Shown here in pieces: positions 12,320 through 23,432 of a stretch of 64,000 bases of DNA. The first letter of the stretch is position 1. Every line of letters starts with the position of its first letter. Both the position numbers and the translations under genes were made by a program. The notes under the pieces were generated by a model that was not told the origin of the DNA, made no database searches, and saw only the letters and a list, made by a program, of their open reading frames with translations. Source of the DNA: Peronospora farinosa (Eukaryota > Oomycota > Peronosporomycetes > Peronosporales > Peronosporaceae); contig CANTFK010000991.1 in the NCBI GenBank assembly GCA_947646735.1, positions 556,937 to 620,936 on the forward strand. The letters are read 5' to 3'.

Positions 12320-13783
12320 ATGCAGAAGAAGACCCTTGTGATCAGTATTATAGCGGCGCTCGCTGTCATAGTTGCAGTTATTGTGGTTGCTTTGACAGTG
12401 TCCGGCTCAGATGCCTCTACTACATCCAGTAAAGGTGACAATGAACGATCAGACGCTACAGAGAAGCCGCGCAAGAAAGACAAGCTGCATAGTTTTAAGC
12501 ATGAGAACTCCAGTGATGGGTCGCTGGATGAGGATGAAGAAACGACGGATCCACTGACGGAGACGTACTCGGTATCTGCTCTTGCAATCGGAGACTGGGG
12601 TCGTACTATTGCTAAAGATGGCGGCTCTTGTTGCGCACGTCGCAAAGCCTTTACAGTGTTGGACTACAACGCGATGGAGTATGTGGCTATTCTGTTGGGT
12701 CAGGCTGCTGCAGCATTGCAACCTCGTCCGTCCATCGTGATCGGCCATGGCGACAATTTCTATTGGGACGGACTGCACGGCGTCACAGACCAAGCTTATC
12801 GATTCCAACAGACGTTTGAAGATAAGTACAATATGCCGAGCTTGACTGGAATTCCCTGGGTGAACGTCATGGGCAATCATGATTATGGGGGTGCAAGCTT
12901 TGTGTGCACAGATGGACAGCAGGCCACTGAGTGTGGGTCGACAGCTGAATTGCTGGCATCATTGGATCAGAAGTTTACCCTACAGTCACAGTACGTGAGT
13001 CCACAGGACAATCGGTGGATCATGCCCGACCATTTCTTCGTGCACTCGATCGCTGACCCCACATCGAACGTAACAATTGACATTTTTAACCTTGACACGA
13101 ACGACGCCGACTCACACGGTGCTCAGCAAGTTTGCTGCCAATGTTATGGCTACTCTGGTAAAGACGATGACTCTTGTGAAAATGTAAAGCGAGGTGACAG
13201 TCTATGCGCCGGAGGTGACACGAGTATGTTTGATGCATGCATGGCAAAATTCCAAGCTTGGGGTGATGACTCACGTAAGAAACTTGTCGAAGCTGCGAAA
13301 GCTTCGAATGCGACTTGGAAAATTGTGAACACGCACTATTCTCCATACAACCACTATGCTCCTGACCCCGCCGAAAAGTGGCGTGAGTTGTTAGATGGTT
13401 TGGGTATTCAAGTATTCTTTTACGGTCACACCCATGGTGAAAAACACGACTACTCGGCATTTAAGACGCATTTTATCGAGAATGGTGCAGGAGGAGGTAT
13501 TCAAAACGAATCACCTAGCGGAATTCCTCCGTATGCTGAAGACTATGTGAAGAATGTATGGGCAGCTGGTCATTATCCTTATGGCTTTTTCTCATTGAAT
13601 GTCTCTCCTACGTGGTTAAAAGTAAGCTTTATTACGTTTGATGATAGTTGGTCAATGACTAAAGATGTGGATGCAACGATTGTTGGTGGAATGGCTGTCA
13701 AACATTGTTGGTACATTCCACAACGTGGTGGACGAGGAAAAAGCTGTAAAGATGCTGAAACGCAATCGACGGGTTTAGTCTAG
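12320..13783 (+). CDS. Membrane-anchored purple acid phosphatase-like metallophosphoesterase
   Basis: An intronless 487-residue frame. Residues 5-29 form a hydrophobic segment (signal anchor or signal peptide), followed by a charged Ser/Asp/Glu-rich stalk to about residue 75. The calcineurin-like phosphoesterase core then follows, with the expected metal-binding blocks in order: IGDWG, GHGDNFYWDG, VMGNHDYGG, NTHYSPYNHY and FYGHTHGEKHDY. This order fits the small (ACP5/tartrate-resistant) purple acid phosphatase type, which uses a dinuclear metal centre to hydrolyse phosphomonoesters. The domain would face the ER lumen or cell exterior. Several Cys pairs (CCARRK, QQVCCQCYG) suggest disulfides in a secreted domain. 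Physiological substrate unknown. Confidence 0.88.
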   Translation: MQKKTLVISIIAALAVIVAVIVVALTVSGSDASTTSSKGDNERSDATEKPRKKDKLHSFKHENSSDGSLDEDEETTDPLTETYSVSALAIGDWGRTIAKDGGSCCARRKAFTVLDYNAMEYVAILLGQAAAALQPRPSIVIGHGDNFYWDGLHGVTDQAYRFQQTFEDKYNMPSLTGIPWVNVMGNHDYGGASFVCTDGQQATECGSTAELLASLDQKFTLQSQYVSPQDNRWIMPDHFFVHSIADPTSNVTIDIFNLDTNDADSHGAQQVCCQCYGYSGKDDDSCENVKRGDSLCAGGDTSMFDACMAKFQAWGDDSRKKLVEAAKASNATWKIVNTHYSPYNHYAPDPAEKWRELLDGLGIQVFFYGHTHGEKHDYSAFKTHFIENGAGGGIQNESPSGIPPYAEDYVKNVWAAGHYPYGFFSLNVSPTWLKVSFITFDDSWSMTKDVDATIVGGMAVKHCWYIPQRGGRGKSCKDAETQSTGLV

Positions 13784-14085
13784 TGTTTTATAAAATGTTA
13801 AAACACAGCATAACCATGTTTCCATTGGTAAGAAACATTAAAGCATTAACATTTTAAAGCTCATTATTATTTTTCAGCCTCTTTTCTACGTCAAGTTTAG
13901 CTTTTAACTTGGACTAAATAGCGACTAAAACAATTCTTTTATCAGTTTACATTTACATGCAACGCAAAGTACGAATCGTAAATATCCATCCATTTTGACC
14001 AATCACTAATATCTTGTATCCAGTTGAAGAAAAAAATCTAAAACGATCTTCATTTTCTGATTTTCCAAGCCCAAGTCACAACACA
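13784..14085. other. Short intergenic region before the cysteine protease
   Basis: AT-rich, no gene. Sequence near 13986-14002 (CATCCATTTTGACC) partly resembles an oomycete initiator and lies about 90 bp upstream of the protease start codon. This is a suggestion only. Confidence 0.35.
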
Positions 14086-15396
14086 ATGAAGGCCCCTTTT
14101 GCCCTCTTTCTTGCCTTGTCCTGTGTCTTTCTCATCTCTCACGTCATAGCACAGCAGCATTATAATGATTCTCTTTATATTATACAACAAGATGAATCCT
14201 GTCATGACTACACAACCAAAGAGACGTGTTTACCAAACCACTGCGTCTGGTGTGTCTGTGCAGCTGTTCCATCGTCCTGTTACACGCCCAAAGAGGCGAA
14301 TGATTTACCTCCTGCTATCTTCAAATGCACAAAAGAGCAAGAACAACTGTCCTGGGAGCTGACACAACTTCCATCGACGTTTTCAGAGCTTGACAACCTT
14401 TTTGAAGCTTGGAAAGATAAACATGACAAGAAATACGACTCTTTTGGCCAGAATGAGCTTCGAAGAGGCATTTTTGAGATCAATGCACGCTCTGTTGCTG
14501 TTCATAATCGCAAAAAAGACAAGAGCTTTACAATGGAACTCAATGAGTTTGCAGACGTCACGTGGGACGAATTTCAGAGCTGGTACTTGGGAGCTCCACA
14601 AGAATGTTCAGCTACAATAAATACAGACAATAAAATGGTGTATAATGATGTACCTGCTACAAAAGATTGGAGAGCTGATGGAGTTGTGTCTCCTGTTAAG
14701 AGCCAGGGCAAATGTGGCTCATGCTGGACATTCTCGACGACGGGGTGTCTCGAAAGTCATGTGAAGCTCAAACATGGCGAGTTTACCATCTTATCGGAGC
14801 AGAATTTGCTTGATTGTGCACAAAACTTTGACAATCATGGCTGCAATGGAGGACTACCGTCACACGCTTTTGAGTATGTTAAGTACAATGGAGGCTTGGA
14901 CAAGGAAGACGTGAGTGGTGGTGAATATGTTTGTACAGGTCTATGTGTCGTATCGTGATATTTTTGTTTCTATCTTGTTGTTGGTATGTATTGTATGTAG
15001 TCCTATTCTTACGAGGCAAAGGAAGGTAAGTGCAAATTTAATACGTATCATGTTGGTGTACAAGTGGAAAAAGTGGTAAACATTACGTCACGTAACGAGA
15101 ACGAGCTGAAAGCTGCTGTGGGCTCTGTTGGACCCGTCAGTATCGCTTTTCAAGTGGTGTCAGACTTTCGTTTCTATAAATCTGGAGTGTATGAGTCGAC
15201 GAAGTGCCTCTCAGGCGAGAAGAATGTTAATCACGCAGTACTGTCGGTGGGCTACGGCGTCGTGGACGGCAAGAACCACTGGATCGTTAAGAACAGTTGG
15301 GGTGTCAGGTGGGGCATGAACGGGTTTTTTCAGATCGCACGAGGAAGCAACATGTGCGGCTTAGCCGACTGCGCCTCGTACCCTGTGGTGGTGTAA
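14086..15396 (+). CDS. Secreted papain-family (C1A) cysteine protease
   Basis: Two exons, 14086-14910 and 15001-15396, are joined by a 90-bp intron (GTGAGT donor, TATGTAG acceptor, phase 0), giving 406 residues. A signal peptide covers about residues 1-23. A Cys-rich stretch follows (ETCLPNHCVWCVC), then an I29 inhibitor propeptide at about residues 100-170 and the mature peptidase starting near DWRADGVVSPVKSQG. The catalytic Cys sits in QGKCGSCWTFS, the His in VNHAVLSVGYG and the Asn in IVKNSWG, so the active site is complete. These enzymes are made as zymogens and act in vacuoles or outside the cell; oomycetes secrete several. The ATG at 14086 is preferred over upstream in-frame codons because it places the signal peptide at the N-terminus. 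Confidence 0.9.
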
Positions 15397-16041
15397 CGCG
15401 TCTTTTGACGCCATGGAGCGAGCGAACGCTCGTGAATTATGACGTGATGGCATTGCTCGAGATGTTTCTTGCAGCTGCTAGAACAATTTCAGGTCATTGT
15501 TTTGCGTGTTGTATATCAGGATCCAATTTGACTTGAGCCGCCGTCGGACAAAGCATATCCTAGTCCGACTAAGATTAATGAGAGGTCATTGAATTTGAAC
15601 ATGTGATCGACCCCATGGTAAACATATTCAAGAAGAAAGAGTTTTGATTGACCTTTTGTCGGTGTATGAAATGGTTTTGATGAAAAGTCGCACCAGAACA
15701 CCGCCATCAGTTGCAGTCTATCACAATACCATATTCGGTCTTTCACTGCGATGACTATAACGAAACACTACACTAAAGCGAAACGATACTATGTACTGTA
15801 TGCGTCACCAGCCGACTTACCGACGGCATTCTACTAGAAGGCTGAAGCAATCAAAAAGATTAGTTGACACGACCATCTTTTAGGTCGTCAATCCAGACTG
15901 CAAGGTGCGCTTTGCATTGCCAAATGTCTGTAAATTGAGTGGACCTGCTTGCAACCTTCTCGATTAACCATCTTTATTCTGAGCTGGTACCTTATTAGAC
16001 CTTAAAGAAGCCTTCCTCCGCTAACACCACATATCACATAT
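15397..16041. other. Convergent intergenic region (protease + / zinc transporter -)
   Basis: The two flanking genes point at each other, so this stretch holds both 3' ends. Two short inverted repeats follow the protease stop (GCGTCTTTTGACGC and GAGCGAGCGAACGCTC, about 15399-15433). No open frame has recognisable content. Confidence 0.45.
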
Positions 16042-17241
16042 CTAGTGTGGAGAGTCCTGACCACACTTTAGGTCAGAATTGCAGTTGCGGGGGTACAGCG
16101 TTGAAGTTTTTTCAATCTGAATGGTAGTATGGGTGATGCCCTTGGAAAGGAGGTAGCGCTGAGCAGCGTGCAGTGCAGTCTCCGCATCATCCGACACCAG
16201 GTGCACGCTAAGCGACGGCAAACCTGCACTTAACGACCAGATGTGCAGATCGTGCACAGCCACAACAGACGAGCAGTGACGCAGACCACGCTCAATTTCG
16301 TCAGCGTGAATGCCATCAGGTGTGCCCTCCATCAGCACGTGAACACTATCGCGGACAATGCCGACCGTCGTGCCAAGAACCAACAGAGAGAAGACAAAGG
16401 TGGCAATAGGGTCTGCAATCTGCCACTCTGGTTTGTACCAGATGAGTCCTCCGGCAATACACACACCAATGCTCTGAATGAAGTCACCGAGTGCGTGAAT
16501 GTAGGCCGCTTGAATGTTCAAATTCTCTAATTTCTTTTCAGATGACAAGGAGACTTGACCATTCTCCAAATCTTCATTTACATGTCCACCATGAGAGTGA
16601 CCATGAGAGTGACCATGTCTCTCCTCACTGCTACTTGAGCTGCTACTGGTATTTCCATGACCATGTCCATGAATTTCACCATCGTGACTGTGACCATGAC
16701 CACCGTGACTGTGACTGTGTCCGTGTCCCAAAATCTGCATCAGAATCAGGTTCACGACGAGACCAATGCAAGCCACAATAAACATGAGTTTACCATTCAC
16801 ATGTTCCTTTGGATGAGGTCTTAGACACTCCATAAATCTCTCCACTGCAGCATAAACCAACACTCCCGTAAGTACCCAAATGACTAAGACACTTGTAACG
16901 GCACCAATCACTTCAGCACGTTGAAAGCCAAAACTCAAACGCTTTGATGCCGGTAACGTGCTCACCCAAATGGCAAAAAGTGAAATGCAAAAACCCGCCA
17001 CGTCGGATAACAAATGGGCAGCATCTGTCATGATCGCTAAACTACCGGCTAAGAAACCGCCGACGATTTCTGCACACATGAAAAGAAGCGAGCAGATACA
17101 AGCCAATTGCAGCTTATGTTGAGCTCCTTTGGCACTATTAGTAAGTACATTGCGACGTAAACTTTTGGACTCTACGGTAGACGATGGACTTTGAAGAGGT
17201 TTTAACTCGTCCATACTGTTGTAACTTTTGTGCTTCGTCAT
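16042..17241 (-). CDS. Cation diffusion facilitator (ZnT/SLC30-like) zinc transporter
   Basis: An intronless 399-residue frame with six hydrophobic helices. The two metal-site helices are visible: HLLSDVAGF after helix 1 (His and Asp of the transport site) and HALGDFIQSIGV in helix 5. Between helices 4 and 5 lies a long cytosolic loop very rich in His-Gly and His-Ser pairs (about residues 172-230), typical of zinc-handling CDF members. The C-terminal cytosolic domain (VAVHDLHIWSLSAG) is also family-typical. CDF proteins exchange protons for Zn2+ and move zinc out of the cytosol into vesicles or out of the cell. It resembles the SLC30A2/A4/A8 type more than plant MTP1, but this call is approximate. 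Confidence 0.92.
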   Translation of the reverse strand: MTKHKSYNSMDELKPLQSPSSTVESKSLRRNVLTNSAKGAQHKLQLACICSLLFMCAEIVGGFLAGSLAIMTDAAHLLSDVAGFCISLFAIWVSTLPASKRLSFGFQRAEVIGAVTSVLVIWVLTGVLVYAAVERFMECLRPHPKEHVNGKLMFIVACIGLVVNLILMQILGHGHSHSHGGHGHSHDGEIHGHGHGNTSSSSSSSEERHGHSHGHSHGGHVNEDLENGQVSLSSEKKLENLNIQAAYIHALGDFIQSIGVCIAGGLIWYKPEWQIADPIATFVFSLLVLGTTVGIVRDSVHVLMEGTPDGIHADEIERGLRHCSSVVAVHDLHIWSLSAGLPSLSVHLVSDDAETALHAAQRYLLSKGITHTTIQIEKTSTLYPRNCNSDLKCGQDSPH

Positions 17242-17919
17242 TTATGAGGCAGGCGGTAAAATGGGTTGTGTGGCAATTAATAGGAGAGTGATGTGATGCA
17301 CCGTGTTTTGAAAATCAATATATTACCAGCTCGTGTTTTAGTAATACTTGCTAATTTGAAAATAATCTCGATGGTACGATTTTTTGTACCGTCTCTTGAT
17401 GAGCTTGTCACCATTCATTAGCAGACACGATGTAGTGACAATGCCAACGGACTTCGTGACTAGATTTTGTTTTGTCCAGCTTTATTTCATTGGGATAATT
17501 CAATGTGTTAGCCTCATACAACTGTATCTACGATCGGCAAGCCGATCGATTTCGACGAGTGCGAAAGGTATCGCACACTTCAATACAAAAACCAGCTTTA
17601 TCACTACAGTTGTGTGCTCATTGTACTGTTTAAGCTGATTTTGGTATTGAAAATTGGAACAAATCATTTGACAGCCGACAGAATCAATTACTTTGCTAAC
17701 CAACACACCGACCGAAAGTTGTATATTGTAACCTTGTTGTAATAAATACGTTTGAAAGTGGTTTAATTGCCTAAAAGCATGCTCTTGTTTCAGTACACAG
17801 TACATTATATCAAATGTAATTTCTTACTGCTAAAACAAAGACATTACAACGATTCCGAATGTACCTGTGCTGATTGGCTAATTCAACGCTTTTCCTTTTC
17901 TCTGTAACTTTTAATCAAA
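17242..17919. other. Divergent promoter region (zinc transporter - / coiled-coil gene +)
   Basis: No gene is visible; the open frames at 17384-17638 and 17500-17805 lack motifs. A CCAAT-type element (ATTGGC, near 17874) lies about 45 bp upstream of the plus-strand gene. A short inverted repeat is at about 17531-17550 (CGATCGGCAAGCCGATCG). Confidence 0.45.
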
Positions 17920-18450
17920 ATGGAGATGAAGCAAGTGCGCCTTGGTCGCGCCTCGCAGGTGGCCGTTCCGCCTGTTAACACTGCGCCACTAGAAATCTCG
18001 CAGGAAATGCGGCAACAATTGCGCGTGACGCGCCATCGCGCATTCGAGCGTTATCAGGAGAATGCGCATTGGACGAAGGAGCTGTTGGAAGGCTCGACGA
18101 CCCAAGATGACGTAATCATGAGTTCCAACGGCTGTGCAGCATCAGCAGAAGAGCTTCAAATGCAGGTAGAAGCACAGGAAAAGACGATACAAGAGCAGGA
18201 GAGGAAGTTGGTGCAGCAGAAGGAGAGACACGAGACGACGCAACGCCGGTTCGTTACTACAGCCTTGTCAATCGTAACATTCAATGAAGTCGTTCATAAC
18301 TTTTTACTGTGTAGATTTGAAGAAATGCTGACAATGTTAAATACGGCGAAGGATGCTACTCAAGTAAAAGAGTGTGAGGAAGAGCTGGCAAATGAGAAAA
18401 TGTTGCTACTGCCTTGCAAGCCACGCAAGATGGAGATCATCCGGTTATAA
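17920..18450 (+). CDS. Small coiled-coil protein, function unknown
   Basis: A 176-codon frame starting MEMKQVRLGRASQ. The middle (about residues 84-115) is a clear coiled coil rich in Glu, Gln and Lys (QVEAQEKTIQEQERKLVQQK). A 66-bp segment at 18249-18314 could be an in-frame intron: it starts GTTCGT, ends TGTGTAG, is rich in hydrophobic codons unlike its flanks, and its removal joins TTQRR to FEEMLTML, continuing the coiled coil. If spliced the protein is 154 residues. The donor is weak, so either form is possible. The conserved-looking block RHRAFERYQENAHWTKELL was not matched to a family. No function is proposed. Confidence 0.65.
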   Translation: MEMKQVRLGRASQVAVPPVNTAPLEISQEMRQQLRVTRHRAFERYQENAHWTKELLEGSTTQDDVIMSSNGCAASAEELQMQVEAQEKTIQEQERKLVQQKERHETTQRRFVTTALSIVTFNEVVHNFLLCRFEEMLTMLNTAKDATQVKECEEELANEKMLLLPCKPRKMEIIRL

Positions 18451-18616
18451 TCGATTAAGCTGCAATTAAAATTAGGAAATGTTGGAATGAAGCGATATTT
18501 GTGGCTAAATACATGTTTGAAAAATATAAAAACGTACTTGTATTCAACATGGGTACATTATTGTACGTAGTACAAAACTAAAACTTGTACGCACATCACC
18601 ATTATTTTATTTGGCA

Positions 18617-19669
18617 ATGGCGACCGTACAGGAAAACGAAACGAAGCTGCTGGAGCCGTATGCGTACATCAGTGAGCTTCCTGGCAAGGGTGTGCGTGGC
18701 AAGATGATTGGTGCTTTCCAGACGTGGCTGTGTGCTCCCTTTGAAGCCGTGGAGAGTATCCAGAGAATTGTAGATCAATTGCACAATGCCAGTCTCCTGT
18801 GCGCTGCTTTTCTACAATTATTGTAATTCTATTTCTATATCTTTTTAACAATAATTGTTAATTTAATTGTTGTAGTATTGACGACATTGAGGATGACTCG
18901 GAAATGAGACGGGGTCAGCCCGTGGCCCACCACATTTTTGGCGTGCCAGCCACAATCAATTGTGCCAACTATGTGTACTTTTTGTCCTTGCAAAAGTGTC
19001 AGGCATTGGGTAATCCCAAGGCCATGCAGGTATACACTAATGAGATGCTGAGACTACACCAAGGCCAAGGAATGGATATTTTCTGGAGAGACCATTTGCA
19101 ATGTCCGACGGTGGATGAATATCTCGAGATGGTGCAGAATAGTTGAGTGACTCTTTCTTCTAAGTGTCCACAATGGTGCATTTCTGACTACATGTGTGTC
19201 TTTTTGTATTCTTTCCTTGCTCCATTTAGAGACGGGGGGATTGTTTCGATTAGCGGTGGGATTGATGCAAGCATTCAGTGATTCCATATTGGACTTTACA
19301 CCGCTAGTAAATGCTTTGGCTGTGTACTTTCAAATTCGAGATGATTATATCAATCTACTGGATGAAGCTTACATGGAAAACAAGAGTTTCTGTGAAGATC
19401 TGACGGAAGGGAAATTCTCGTTCCCGCTCATTGTGGCTATTCGCGAGAACCCGCAGGATACAAGATTGTTAAGTATCCTCAAGCAACGCACAAAAAGCAC
19501 CAAACTCAAGCAGTATGCTGTGCATTATTTACGCGAAACAGGTGCAGTTAAACTCACTCTCGCTAAGCTCAACGACACAGTCCAAGAGATTCGCAACGAA
19601 ATTGCCTCGCTTGGAGGTAATTTGACCCTGGAGCAGATTGTAGATGGCTTGCATTCGACCATCAAGTAG
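18617..19669 (+). CDS. GGPS1: Geranylgeranyl diphosphate synthase
   Basis: Three exons, 18617-18798, 18876-19141 and 19230-19669, give 295 residues, the normal size for the eukaryotic GGPS1 type. The first Asp-rich motif ([13 protein letters not shown]) is rebuilt across the first intron, and the second ([10 protein letters not shown]) lies in exon 3. [18 protein letters not shown], a hallmark of the family, is rebuilt across the second intron. The enzyme condenses isopentenyl diphosphate with allylic diphosphates to make C20 geranylgeranyl diphosphate for protein prenylation and other isoprenoids. The two donors (GTGCGC, GTTGAG) are weaker than in neighbouring genes, but the reading frame and motifs demand them. 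Confidence 0.93.
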
Positions 19670-20399
19670 AAATGCTTTTGTCATTGGTAGAACAAACGCC
19701 ACTACGTTTATATACTGACCGAACCCACATCACCAAGCTAAAGACTTCCTGCCACGAGAATAGACGTAAGTGGAAATGAAATCATGCTTCCTACGTTTGT
19801 GATGCACCCCCAAACAATTGTGCGTATTGTTCAGATTTTGAATGCCTTCACATCAATCCCCATTTACTCGTATTCGATTGCATTTTAAACAAACATGAAG
19901 GTTGGAATGCACTACGATACGAGCTAGAGTAGGAAACGTATTGTATCACTCGGCAAGCTCGATACTTGAATAAGGGGCTTGTTTGATCGGTGCGATACAG
20001 CACTTTTAGACTACACCAACTGATCCCCACATTCTCATGTCTGCGCATGGCACATTCACGTAGTAAGCAACTAATTAACGAAATTGGTCGCCTCATACGA
20101 CCGACATAAGTTTGCTTGAGGACACTAATTTACAGCACGTCGGTATGTCATTTTCGGACTTCATGATATGCCCGTATCCTTGATATAACTTAGATGACGG
20201 CGGATAATTGTAAAATTTACGCGCTAATGATCGTTGTAGCTAGACTGGTGTAGTAACTATGGCGAACGGGCGTTTAAAGAGTTACCATTGACCTAGCAAT
20301 TGGCCCTCTCGAACAACAAATGGCATGGAAAACTGCATTCATGCACAATCGTAAGCAGTGATGGCTTTAGTCAATTTTATCTGTTTACTGCTATCAGCT
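19670..20399. other. Convergent intergenic region
   Basis: Lies between the 3' ends of GGPS (+) and the acyltransferase (-). A minus-strand frame of 82 codons at 19848-20096 shows no motif. Nothing else is recognised. Confidence 0.45.
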
Positions 20400-21760
20400 C
20401 TACTCATAAAGGTACGACACCTCTGCAAACATCCTTTTGAGTTTCTCCATGGCAGTGCATTCAAGAAAGACACCCACGTCGATGCCATCGCCTCCTTTTT
20501 GAGCCTCCGTGACAATCGAAAAGCCATCACAGCATGGTAGATGAGGGACGGATGCGTACCACGGATGCATACCGTTAAACTCAGCATTGTACATGCCCAA
20601 GTGCAGCCATGACGTGAACAGAAGGTCAGGACCGAAAGCGAAGTTAAAGCCCGTTTGGACATCAGCGATGTTGCTCTGCTCGGACAAAAAGTTGACTGCG
20701 TCGCGCAGATAGGTATCATCACACTTAAGAATTGATTCACGCACGCGTCGAGCAAGCTTTCCTAGCGTCAACGGTGAAATGACAGCTATTTTTTCATCAC
20801 CAGACTGCAATTCCCTGGCACTGTACGTCGACAACGCGTTAAAAATGGCATTTCCGGCGTAGTTCGCAGGCAAAGGCGGATCAAGACGCCGTCGAGCATT
20901 TACGCAAGTTGCAATCCGTACCTCTTTCCCGTGGCCGCGAGCTTGCGAGATCAACACAGTAAACAACGCTGTAACTGCGTCAATTGTACTCACATAGGAA
21001 TTTTCAGTGACCCCGTTCTTCGTCAACCCACCCCAAGTCGCTGCTTCCTTGATCTTTTCATCATGACAGGAGTCAAATGAAACAAGTAATGAGACGCCGG
21101 TGGCGGTGCTTGAACTGGAACATCTTCTTCTTGAGCTTTTGTCTCCGCTTTAACAACGCAAAATTCCGGATGTGACATGCTCGATGGAGTTCCCGTTCCT
21201 CCGAGCAAGTGTCGGTCATGATTTACCACCAACCGATGTGTCTTCTCCACGTCGCTGTAGTGTTGACCCCACACCGTCATTAGCGTGAATATGGACTCCG
21301 CATCAAACAGCATATGACTGGTTTCCAGTCCAACTACCAACCCTCCATCAGCTAACAGAGTCCCTTTCACACAAATGAGTTCCGTATCACTCCGCATTGT
21401 CGGCATTAAGTCCCACGTCCGCTCCTGAATTGCTTGTTCCGTTGTCATGAAACATGACGAATTTGTCTCGAAACGAATGTCTTTTGCAGCCCCTGCTTGT
21501 CGACTTTTTATTGATTGCTTCACACTGACGACGCCCGTCTTAATATCACTATAGAGTTCTCCTAAAAGAATCGGATAGTCTTGTTCTACGAGGTTAATGA
21601 AAGAAGATTGCAGCTTCTCGAGACAATAAGGCAAAGACGATGGTGGGAAGATGTACAAAATTACGAGCCTATGGCTTCTCAAAAAATTTTCATGGCGTCT
21701 ACACGCGACAATGGCAATAAAACTTCACCTGAATTTGACTTCATGTTTGCTGTATCCATG
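20400..21760 (-). pseudogene. BAHD-type acyltransferase with two single-base frameshifts
   Basis: Three consecutive minus-strand frames form one protein of about 450 residues. The first piece runs from the ATG at 21760 to about 21685, the second from about 21680 to about 21058, the third from about 21055 to 20400. The first shift lies in a six-base A/T homopolymer (21681-21686) and the second in a four-base run (21055-21058); in both, one base is missing relative to the continuous frame. The active-site H-x3-D motif is present (SHMLFDAES), and the C-terminal third has a DFGWG-like position reading FAFGPD. BAHD/transferase-family enzymes acylate alcohols or amines using acyl-CoA. Because both lesions are homopolymer deletions and codon structure is otherwise intact, assembly error is as likely as true loss. 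Confidence 0.72.
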
Positions 21761-22021
21761 TTGTTTTATAGTGCGTCGAAAATATTGGAATGATGATGTG
21801 GGAAAGCTTTGTTGTGGTCTCCGTCCGAAAGAATGTTACATTCTTGTTCTGTGTGTGTGGCCGTTTTACTGCAGATCTCCTCATGAACAAGGGCAACCTT
21901 TTACAATCTAATTGGAGTATTTCTTAGCGATTATTCCCTATCTCTGAGCCAAGAAGAGTCGAAAAGCAGTAAGTAGTCCGGATCAGCAAAAAGTGTCGCT
22001 CATCTCTCTCTCAGTCTTTTT

Positions 22022-23059
22022 ATGTTACGGCCAGATGACGACAGAAAGACGAACATGTTGAACAACCACCAGCAGATGACCAGCTTCAATTTACGTACTC
22101 CACATGAAAATCCATCACAAAAACCGATCATGTCGAACAAGTCGGAGCTGCTCGTGACCGTTGTCTTTGGCAAGCAGTCGACCACTCTTGCTGTCTGTAC
22201 GCAAGACATACAGGCTCTAGACAAACTAAAGATACAAATTGCTGAAAAATTCCACCTGGATCCAAAATTTCAGCGTTTAGTGGTTCGAGGACGTGACGTC
22301 AAAATGTCGACAGTCCTTACGAACGGCTGCAAGCTGCTTGTGCTGCGTAATTCATCCTTTTACGAGAAATCTGCAGCTCCTAGCGCAGTAAAAACCTCTA
22401 AATCCTCGAGTTCAATTCTGGCACCGCCAGTTGCAGGAAATTCTGCTTCAAAAACGGTATCTAAGGCCCCAGAAATCGACGTGAACGAGCTGGAAGATGA
22501 CGTTTTGTTGGTGCAGGTTTTTAGAGGAAAAAGTCGCTACGATGTGATATTTCCGCGCTCCAAGCAAATTCTAGACGTCAAAAAGAAGGTGAGTGCAGTG
22601 CTGGGACTGACTTCGCCTCAAGCGTTAAAGCTGGTAATCAAGGGGAAGACTCCAGCACACGACGTAGTGCTGGAGACGTTGGCAGGGAAGAAGAAGATCA
22701 TCAAGTCGATGGCGTTGCTACAACCTCAGCAGCATGCGATTCAGGAGAAGGAGGAGGAGCTGATAGAGCTGCTAAATGAACTGGCTGGGGCTCAGGTAGC
22801 TTCACAGCGAGTACAGAGGCAGATGGCGCGCAACTTTACGTCAAGAGACGAGAGTTTGTTCGAGTTGTCAAAAGTGCTAGACGATGGTCAACGAATCATC
22901 GAAAATCTGGAGCTGGTGAAGCAGCACTTAGCTGGATCAAAGACGGCAGGACCTCGGACAGGTGAACAGACCCTTGCGGCTATAATGCAAGCGATCGAAG
23001 AAGCCAACAAGCTGGCTGAAACAGCTCAAGGGCTGCTGGAACGCCATTCGGCGGTGTAA
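22022..23059 (+). CDS. Protein with two ubiquitin-like folds and a C-terminal helical domain
   Basis: An intronless frame of 345 residues. Two ubiquitin-like modules are visible: about residues 41-110 (LLVTVVFGKQSTTLAV ... FQRLVVRGRDVK) and about residues 158-230 (LLVQVFRGKSRYDVIF ... ALKLVIKGKT). They are separated by a Ser/Ala-rich linker. The last 110 residues are strongly helical (KEEELIELLNELAGAQ ... IIENLELVKQHL) and resemble a BAG-type helical bundle, but that match is by eye. An alternative start at residue 37 (22130) would remove a low-complexity leader and begin just before the first fold. A chaperone or proteasome adaptor role is a guess. Confidence 0.75.
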   Translation: MLRPDDDRKTNMLNNHQQMTSFNLRTPHENPSQKPIMSNKSELLVTVVFGKQSTTLAVCTQDIQALDKLKIQIAEKFHLDPKFQRLVVRGRDVKMSTVLTNGCKLLVLRNSSFYEKSAAPSAVKTSKSSSSILAPPVAGNSASKTVSKAPEIDVNELEDDVLLVQVFRGKSRYDVIFPRSKQILDVKKKVSAVLGLTSPQALKLVIKGKTPAHDVVLETLAGKKKIIKSMALLQPQQHAIQEKEEELIELLNELAGAQVASQRVQRQMARNFTSRDESLFELSKVLDDGQRIIENLELVKQHLAGSKTAGPRTGEQTLAAIMQAIEEANKLAETAQGLLERHSAV

Positions 23060-23432
23060 AGGAGAAAGGGCCAGTGTGTCAAGAGAGAGCGAAAGCGACG
23101 ACAACAGCTTGAATGTTACGAAATATCCTTGAGATTATTTTTAGCATTGAAGCAATATAGCTGAGTCCGACTCGAAGAAGGCTGTAGCTGATGCCTTGAA
23201 AGATCACGCATAGTTTTAGTGACGACCCTGAAAGCGAAGGGTATAATCAATGCCAAGTTACAAGATTGGCGGAGCAGATGGAACTTCAATAAACTTGTTG
23301 AATCAGTAACTGTCGTGCTGCATCCAGCAGTGCTGTATATCCTTCCGGGTGTTAGAACGTAACGACCTGACGCTGTCGAGTTTATTTTGTGCCAAAGCAA
23401 CCCAATCAGCAAGTAGGACTTCTCTTTTTCGT
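23060..23432. other. Convergent intergenic region
   Basis: The 3' flanks of the ubiquitin-like-fold gene (+) and the TIPIN-like gene (-) meet here. No coding potential with domain support is visible. Confidence 0.45.

Noticed and set aside
15399..15433. Hairpins after the cysteine protease stop as a bacterial-type terminator
   Set aside because: The window is eukaryotic; the hairpins are short and have no poly-T context.
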